NCBI GenBank assembly: GCA_947396885.1
Contig: OX377205.1
Span: 64,390,969-64,454,968 of the forward strand
DNA length: 64,000 nt
Source of the DNA: Heligmosomoides polygyrus polygyrus
Lineage: Eukaryota; Nematoda; Chromadorea; Rhabditida; Heligmosomidae
Direction: 5' to 3'
Below the pieces are notes generated by a model, which made no database searches, had not been told where the DNA came from, and saw only the letters and a program-made list of their open reading frames with translations. Positions 11,701 to 20,700 of this stretch are shown here, in pieces. Position 1 is the stretch's first letter; the number at the start of each line of letters is the position of its first letter. Position numbers and translations under genes: made by a program.

Positions 11701-14700
11701 TCGCGGTCCTTCTCTATCAGGAGGCGGGCGGCGTGAATGGCATCAACAGTGCCACAACCAGCCACGAAGCCGCACTGATTGCTGGAAAGCTGGACGATGT
11801 CCCGAATTCGTCCATCGACAATTCGCTCAAAGGTCTTCATGCTGTGCGAAAGCAGCTGAAGATCTCGTGTGATAGCATCAATGACGACAACAAAGAGGAG
11901 TGGAGAAAGCGCAGAACCCTGTTGCACCCCAACAGAGATGGGGAACTCCATTGAGCTTCCAGCTGCAGCTTGCACTCTACTCTTTGGGCAAGAATAGAGC
12001 ATCCGCACTCACTGTATGAGTTCCTCAGGTACGTTTTGTTGTCGCAAGGGCGTACCATATAAGTTCAAGCGATACACGGTCGAAGGCCTTCTCCAAGTCG
12101 AGAAAGGCGATATGCACCGGCTTCTGCCTCTCGCGATGCTTCTCCACCATGAGGCGGGCGGCGTGTATAGCATCAATGGTCCCACAACCAGACACAAAGC
12201 CGCACTGGTTGTCGGACAGCTTTACGATTTCACGGATTCGTCTATCGAGGATATCTTCATGCCGTGCGAAAGCAAGCGAATCGGACGGTAATTGGAGCAG
12301 TCTGCAGGACTGCCCTTCTTCTTCCAAATCGGTATCATCGTGCTTTGGCGCCAACACCCAGACACCTTCTTCTCCGCCACGTCCTGATTAAAGAACTTCG
12401 CCAACCACTCGGCATGGTACCAGTACTTGGATTCCTATAAATCAGCCGCCACGTCGTCGGGCACAGTCGCTCTGCCTGGCCTCATCCTCTTTAAAGCCGC
12501 TTCAATCTCCTCCACGGTGATCTCCTGAACGGGGCCGTGGGTTGGAGCCGTTGAAGGGATGGCTGGATGAGGAAAATCCACCGTAGAGATTTCCTCAAAG
12601 TAGTCGCGCCATCGCTTCAATGCCTTCTTGCGGTCCGTAACGAAGATGGCCGTTCTCATCATTGATGCCAAAGAACTTCTCAATATCCTCGGTCTGCCGA
12701 TGGCGAAGCTTTGCAAGTCGGTACAGATACCGCTCACCATCGCGCGACACTAGTTTCTCGTTGACGTCTCCATAATGAGTGGCTTTTGCAACAGCCACGG
12801 CCTTCTTTGCAGCCTTCTTGGCTTCTTGGTACTTCCGCCAGTAACCGGACGTCTTTTCGCCGAGAAACAGGTGAAAAAGCGACTTCTTCTCTCGCACTTT
12901 TGCTTTCACGTCATCTGACGAATCGCGTCGGTCGTCTTCTTCCAAGTTTCGTCGACAGTCGTGACTGTCGGTAACCGCACGCGAGAAATCACAGCTGCTT
13001 CCTTTTCTTTCATTCGCCACCACTTGGTTCTTGCAGGACCGCATCACTCAGCCTACTGCAGCATCGAAGGGGTGATCTTAAAGGTGCAGATCAGCGGACG
13101 ATGCTGTGGGGCGACCATCTCATACGGCTTCGCGTCTATGACAAGGCTCCGGTCGAGATCTCTCACAAGGACGAAGTCTGAGTCTTGGTACTCCCACTGT
13201 AGTATGAGATAAGGTGCGAGTCGCGTTTTCGGAAGACAGTGTTCACTATGGTGAGGTTATGCGATTCCGCGTAATCAAGAATGTGCTCACCATCTGCATT
13301 CGTGATCCGTATCCGAAACCACCATGACAGCTGTTCCAGTCTTTCGTGGCACCTACGTGCCCATTGAGGTCACCAGCGACTATGCTGACATCTTTCGACG
13401 GTACCTCTGCTGTCTTCTCATCAAGCAGGTTCCAAAACTCATGCTTGGCTTGATCGGAGCAGCCAGTCTGCGGAGCATACGCAGAGAAGAAGTGATAGAG
13501 TCGCTCCTTAGCGGCGACAATGATCTTGTTCATTTGATCGTCAAAGCTTTCGACGCTTACAATCGAGTCACGAAATCGTTCGGAGACGATTATTCTGACA
13601 CCACTGGTGCTGGGACTTCCACATAGAACGGCCTTGAAGCCACGTCCTATGTCCCTTGACTTGCTGAAGGACCACCTCGTCTCCTGCACCGCACAGAGAT
13701 CAACTCTTCTACGCTCCAGTGCTTCAGCCAACTCGCACGAGTGGCCCGTCAACGTACCAACATTCAGCGTCGCCACGCGGGTCCTTGCTTACGTTACGGG
13801 ACTTTCGGACTAGCTCAGTTGCCCCCGATTCCGTCCAGGACGACGGAATTACTATGGCGCGCAAATAGTCAAGCTTGCGCCATGCTCCTGCTTAAAACCT
13901 TACATTCAAGACTCGATTAATTGTGCATGAGCTGAATGCTTGTTACAGTCTTGTTGCTGCTTGGTAACCTTAGCCTGTGCTGTGCTTTTTTAACGTTCTA
14001 AACTTGACAACTTCGTGAAAGACACGTTACATGCAAGTTTACTGATTGCACGATTTAGATGTGAGCAGGAGCCGCATTTTACAAGACGCATTCTGTGGAC
14101 GAATTAAGCAACATTTAAGCTGAATGGAGAGGATATTTGGCATAACTGCAGCTACTGGACGACGGAGGATGTTAAAAAAGCACAGCACAGGTTAATGTTA
14201 CTGTTGTATCCCTGAGGATACAACTTCACTAGACCTCTGGGGCCTCTTCTGACTGCTGTTGGACCTCTGGGGTCTCTTCTTACTGCTCTCTGTGCTAACA
14301 GAGAGCCTCACGTCCGCGTGCGTGGAGGCAGCAGAATATTACAGATTTATTAGCCAATAGTACGGCCACACGACGACGACGGCTGGAGGCGATGGAGGTA
14401 GGCTGGCGGCGGCTGGAACTCTTCGGCGGCGACCTGCGACGACGACCCCTGAGGGTCTCGGCAGCGGCCTTATATGCGCCCCGTTTTCCCGCCGGTCGTT
14501 ACTTTGACCTGCCTTGGCGGATTACCACCGCGCCTACGTGGGTGGTCATCGGCTTTCTACTAGCCGGCTACGGGCGCGCTACACACGATCACCACTGTGA
14601 TCGTCCAGCCATAACAGTTACCAAGTAGCAACAAGATTGTAGCAAGCATCCAGCCCATACACAATCAATCGAGTACGGAATGCAAAGTTTCATGCAGAAG

Positions 14701-17700
14701 CATGGCGCAGTCTTGACTGCTTGCACGCTACAGTAATTCAGTTGGTCTGCGCTTTTATGTGAGTTTCAAATATCTCTGAATGCTCTACTATCAGCAATGT
14801 TACAACCCTTCACATAGTACCTTTATTTTTTAGAATACTCTTCATTTTTCGCAAGCTATAATGTGTAATTAAGTTTTAAGCTCTGAAATAAGGGCAAATC
14901 AATCATAACAGCCGCTTTTTGAAGTAATTATAATATGTATTCAAGCGGAACACAACCAATCGAGTGTAAAATGGAAAATTTCAGACGAGGGCGTGACGCA
15001 TTCCATGCCTATCATATGTCAAAAAAATTATATTTTCTTAAGCTTTTATATGAGCGTTTAACTTCTTTAGTACCAACGTTATCACCTTTCAAACAGTGCG
15101 TACATTTTTTTTGAGACACCCTGTATATTTCTTCACGAAATTCGTTTGCAGTCGATTCCAAAATTGTATCAGTGAATTGGCATAGCAAAAAATATAAGAG
15201 CAAAAAACTTGAGCGAAATGTGCAATGACTGCAAAAAATGAGGAAGGATTGCATAAAAGCATTCAACTCGAGGTTGCTCAAAAAAGATAGGCTCACCAGA
15301 AAACAACAGCTTTATTGAAAATACATAAATTTCGTGTTTCCGAATTTCGTGCAGAAACAAGAAAATCATGGGTGAACCTATCTTTTTTGAACGCAGTGTA
15401 TAAAGTATATAACTCCAGATACCAACACCAAACCAACAACATCACTTTCTTCTCGTGAACTTTTTCCTTAACGTCCGGTTCCGGGTCCTTTCCTGCGTCC
15501 TCCATTTCTTACGTGTAATATGGTTAATCAAGAACACAACATAAACATCCCCCGTGAGTATGTTCCTGAGCCATACGAAAAAGCGCTTTCTGGATATCGA
15601 GGAAGTATAGGCATCTACTCGCTGGAGCCTTTGGCTTTACGTCGGTGGGTGAGGTATCCATTTGACGTACCTTAAAACTTTCCCGAGCTCGCGAAGAAGC
15701 GGTTCACTGTCGGGTAGGTGCAGACTAACCTTCCTGCCACATCCCTGCTACTCCTTGTAGGATGGGCCTCGACGAAATCTCCGAGAGTCCATCGTTAGCC
15801 TCCATTGCACAACCCGACCCGGTGTCATCTTCCAAACTGCGTAGCTACTGTATATTTCGGCAGACATCTGCGGCGGAGTGATTAAGCAGTGTCGAAGGTG
15901 GCTGCGGTCACAAGCCATGATTAGCCACAAATGCTGCCTTGTGCGCAGTTTTATATAGTGAACCAGGAGCACTCCAGATCTCAAAACCCAACTTGCAACG
16001 TGGCTCAGGAAAAGCGAACCATGTTTTGTCGAAGAAAGTGGACATAACTTATGTTACACCCTACCATCTCCGGTATTTTGCGGTGGTATAGAGCGACTCC
16101 CATTGGGCTCCACTTTGGCCATGCTGTGCTGTCACGCAGGTGATTTTGGATGTGAGGCCACTTTCAGGCCCAACAGCAGAGCAACGATGCTTAAAGCTTA
16201 TCCGCTATAGGATTCGAAAGAATAAGGCAATTGCTATCATTGTCCCACCAGTATTGCTGGGCACCCGTGGAGGACGATGGAGCCGTTGTCGCAATGATGA
16301 CTTGGATGCCGCTAAAGGACAATAGCAATTAAATTTGCAATAGTGAAGGTGAGAACACGCCACGTGAGAAACTACCACATATCATATTGATGGATGTTCG
16401 TTTACTTTTTGACGAAGCAGGCAGTATCCATATTCAGAGTGCATGGTGACCACTGCAGGTCAACCATTATATGCTCGAATAGTGCACAAGTGCCGGTTAG
16501 CCTATGGTTAGCAAGATTACTAACCATTTTTCGGTTGAAATTCCGGAATATAGCCCACAACGATATTAGGCAAAGCAAATAAGCAAAACCAATTAATGAG
16601 AAATGAAGAGTGCCGTATACAATGCCAGATGATATCATATTGATGGATGTTCGTTTACTTTTTGACGAAGCAGGCAGTATCCATATTCAGAGTGCATGGT
16701 GACCACTGCAGGTCAACCATTATATGCTCGAATAGTGCACAAGTGCCGGTTAGCCTACGGTTAGCAAGATTACTAACCATTTTTCGGTTGAAATTCCGGA
16801 ATATAGCCCACAACGATATTAGGCAAAGCAAATAAGCAAAACCAATTAATGAGAAATGAAGAGTGCCGTATATAATGCCAGTCGAATTCATAACGGCACA
16901 CATTCGATTGGCATTAACACCATGATCGAGAGCGTTGTTCAAGCCAGCGATGACAATGAGAACCTAAAGCTGAACGTTCTCTAATGATCCGTTTTCTAAT
17001 GCTTTTCTAACATTATAGATATATTTTGTGTTGTGAAGTTTATACCATTTCATCACGGGGTAGCGAATTTCTGCCGAATGGCATAGTTTCTGATACGGTC
17101 CCGTCGTGTTACTCCTGCAGCGAATTTCTGCCGAATGGCATAGTTTCTGATACGGTCCCGTCGTGTTACTCCTGCCGTCTAGCGTAGCATCTTGTCACAC
17201 ATACACAGGGACACTGAAACACGGCTTCAGCCTCCTTAGTTGCATGCCAGCACTCAGCACCGTACTTCGCTACCCGCCGGACGACGGTTCTATAGAACCT
17301 TTCCTTTAAGCGCTCTGGCATCTTTTTGTAGGAAAGTACTTCAGTCAACAACCGCCACTTAGGCCAAGCTGCACTCACACTTGAGTTCACTTCAACCATC
17401 AAACTGCCGTCTGACGCTATGGCTAATCACAGGTACATGAAAACCGAGGCGCGTAAAAGCTCATTGCCGTTAATCCTTATCGACTCGTTTACGTCCGTGG
17501 GTAGGTACACGGCTTTCTTTACGTTCAGCTTGAAAACAATCATCTCCAAGCGATCGCACAAAAATTGCACCTATAGCTCGAGTTCATCTTCTCAGGTGTG
17601 CATTACGTCGTAAAGCAGCATCAATGGGACCGGTTTCTGAAGATCTCGCATAGTGGCATCCATGACGAGAACATAGAAGTGTGTGGAGATCGCAGACCCC

Positions 17701-20700
17701 TGGTGTATTTGGGAAAGAGATGGGAAACTCCATCGGGGTCCCCGTGGTTCCTTCTTCGGGCTAAGTGCATAGTATGCGCGCACTCTGCAAATTCTTCACA
17801 AACAGTGTGTTGTCGAAGGGCGTACCACATAACCTCACCAGGTGCGCGATCGAAGGCTATCTCCAAGTTGAGAAGGGCATGATGCATCGGTTTCTGTTTC
17901 TCGCGATTACTTCTCCACCACAAGGCGAGCGGCAGGTATGGAATCATTGGTGCCGCATCCAGCCACGAAGTCACGCTTATTGTTAGAAGGTTTGACAACT
18001 TCACGAATTCGCCCACCAACACTTCGCATAAAGATCTTCATACGAACGCGAGCGAATCGGACGGTAATTTAAGCAGTCTGCAGGCTGCCCATCTTCTTCA
18101 AATCAGATTCTTCGTACTTCTCTGCCAACCATTGAGTAACATCTTCTCTGCTATAATCTGGTTGAAAAACTTGGCCAACCACCTAGCAAAGTACCTGCGC
18201 TTCAACTTCCATAAATTAGCTGGGCTGGCAAGTCATCCGGACCAGTCGCCTTGCCCGGTGTTATCTTCCTCAGAGCCGCTTAAAGTTCCTCTACGGTGAT
18301 TTGTTGGATGGGGTAGAAGCTCCACAAGGGACAGCCGGATTAGGGAGCTCTTCCGTCCTTTGGAGATTTCTAGAAATAATCGCGGAATCGTTCCAACCCT
18401 CGATTGCGGTCCAGATAAAAGTGTCCGCTCTCATCATTGATGCTGATGAACTTGGTTATATCTTCGGTCTGTCTAGCGCGGTTCTTAGCAAGTCGGTACA
18501 GCTATCAATCAGCTAATCACAATCGAGCGAAACGGGCTTCTTGTTGATCTTTCCATAATGAGCTGATTTGGTAACAGCGACGGCATTATTCGCAACATTT
18601 TACGCACCTAGTACATTTACCAGTTATCGACTGTCTTTTCGCCAAGAAACACGTGATAGAGCGACTTCTTCTCTTGAACACTTGCCTTCGCAACGCCCCT
18701 CCACAGCCATGCTTGCTTGTTGACCTCGCGTAGTCCGGGCTTCGTAATGCCGAGTTTCGCATTACGCAGTTAGACGTACCGCGTTGGACAGCTTTTTCTA
18801 ACCATGAGTTTCCAAACGTAACTGTCGGCAGCCTCACGCGAGAAATCACAGCTGATTCCTTCTCTCTCTTCCGTCACTGCTCGATTCTTGTTGCATGGTA
18901 TCGCGCTCTGCTTCAGTTTCGGAGGGGCTGGCTTTAAAGTGCAGATCAGTGGCCGATGTATGGCCACTGTCTCATACGGCACGATCTTCGTGTCTGCGAC
19001 AAGCTTTCGGTCACGATCTTCTACAGGGACGAAGCCTATTTGCGTTCTAGAGCTCCCACTATAAAACAAGATGAAGTCGAAGCCGAGTATGCGGAGCACG
19101 TCGTTCACTATGGTTAGTTCACTATGGAGAGTCCGCATACTTAAGGATACGCTCACCATTGACCAGGGACAGTGACGGCGTCTCTCGACCGAACTTCTGC
19201 TGTCTCCTCATCAAACATCCTTAAAAGCTCATCCTTGTCCTGATCGGAGCAGCTAGTCTGCGGAGCACAAGCAGATAAGAAATGGTAGAGTCGCTCCTTA
19301 GCAGCGACGACGATCTTCACCAAACGATCGCCAAAGCCCTCGACGCTTACAACCGAGTCACAAAATCGCTCGAAGACGATAATTCTGACATCACTGGTGG
19401 TCCTGGGGCTTCCACACAGAATGGCCTCAAAGCATCATCCTATGTCCCCTTACTTGTTGCAGGATCGGTTCGCCTCCGGCACCGCACAGAAGTCAACTCT
19501 TCTACGCTTCAGTGCTTCTACCAACTCGCACGAGCGGCCCGTCAATTAACTTACCCACATTCAATGCTGCAACGCGTGTCGTGTATAAGTACGGGAATTT
19601 CGGACTAGCTCAAACCCTTCCTAGTGCCGTCCTCGCATGCTGCCTACACTCGCCGGGCTTCGCGAGTGCGCGTCGTCTCCCCCGGACGCTGTAGCAATAT
19701 CGACAATCATGTAACGTCTTGAACCATATGACGTAGCATGGGATCTCTATAAGCCGGCCTGTCCCCCATATTAGAATGTCCGTGTTCGGCTCAACTCGCA
19801 GAAGCGGGCAGTTTCCAGTGGCATCTCGGGTAGGAACGGCATCGTCACCATATTATTCTTTTTCATATTATTCTCAGTCTAAAATAGTCCTGAGGAGAGG
19901 TGAAATTTTGCCAACATAGTATTTTTTGAAGGGTGCTGTCTTGTTTCGGCTGTTCATAGATCTGTGTAGAGCATGGTAAATGTCTGGAAGACTGTTCATT
20001 GAACAGCTTACAATATTGACAATAACAGCGACCGTAATGAGAAATTGTTTCCGAATAAATATCGGGCTTTCTCTGTACCACATAGGAAAGCACAAAGCCG
20101 TAACTCTATCTGCGGCTAGGAGAACGTGAAGCAGTGCAGGAAACTGTCCTGAAATGAGAACGAATGCTTCCTTGTTCATTCACCAAACAATGAACACTTT
20201 GATTGACTCATTCACCTTGCATCTCTTTTGTGCACGCATAGAAGTGTGGAAATTAGAACGGAATAAAGGGAAACAGTTTGTGCGAAAAAATACCTGCTAT
20301 AACCAGCAACAGTCCAAATGGTGTCCTGAATAAGCAATCCATTTTTGTGCACTCGACGAAGAATTCACCGGAATACATGTATATGTTACGAAATGTGCCT
20401 GCCAATACGAAAGAAAGACCGTTCAGCTGGAATTGAAATGCTGAGTTCATATTTGCGGCCTTGAAAAGAAATGAGATCTACTCACAAAGTCGGCTATGGA
20501 CAGTGCGTTGAAGAGAGCATACTTTGTACGGAGTTCCTTCGATGACGAAAATACGGTGATACAAACGGTATTAAGTACACACAGTATAAGCCCAAAGGTA
20601 GAGTAAAGAAAGAAGCGAATCTTGAGATCAAAATCAATTATCTAAACACATACATAGAAAGCGAAGCGAATGTATTATTAGGTTGGAAGCAGGGGTGCAC

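Larger units (their letters stand above)
10229..15123. mobile_element. foldback (long inverted repeat) element hosting an RTE and a solo LTR
   Basis: Ends are CAGGGTGTC and GACACCCTG. Left arm: 10229-10609 continued at 13836-14000. Right arm: 14168-14201 continued at 14617-15123. Read as reverse complement, the right arm follows the left arm for about 540 bases, for example TGTTTGAAAGGTGATAAC, TTTTTTGACATATGA, GGTAAC and CCTGTGCTGTGCTTTTTTAAC. The loop is about 170 bases. Removing the RTE (10610-13835) and solo LTR (14202-14616) restores arm alignment. The reduced element is about 1.25 kb and has no transposase. The family is not identified; flanks are TA-rich but the target duplication is unclear. 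Confidence 0.8.

Noticed and set aside
16378..16886. CRISPR-like or satellite array
   Set aside because: Only two units, each containing exon sequence; a simple tandem duplication.
19874..20011. extension of receptor exon 4 to the stop at 19874
   Set aside because: The added residues are polar and would abolish TM4, whereas splicing at GTAAGC to 16963 completes TM4 in frame.
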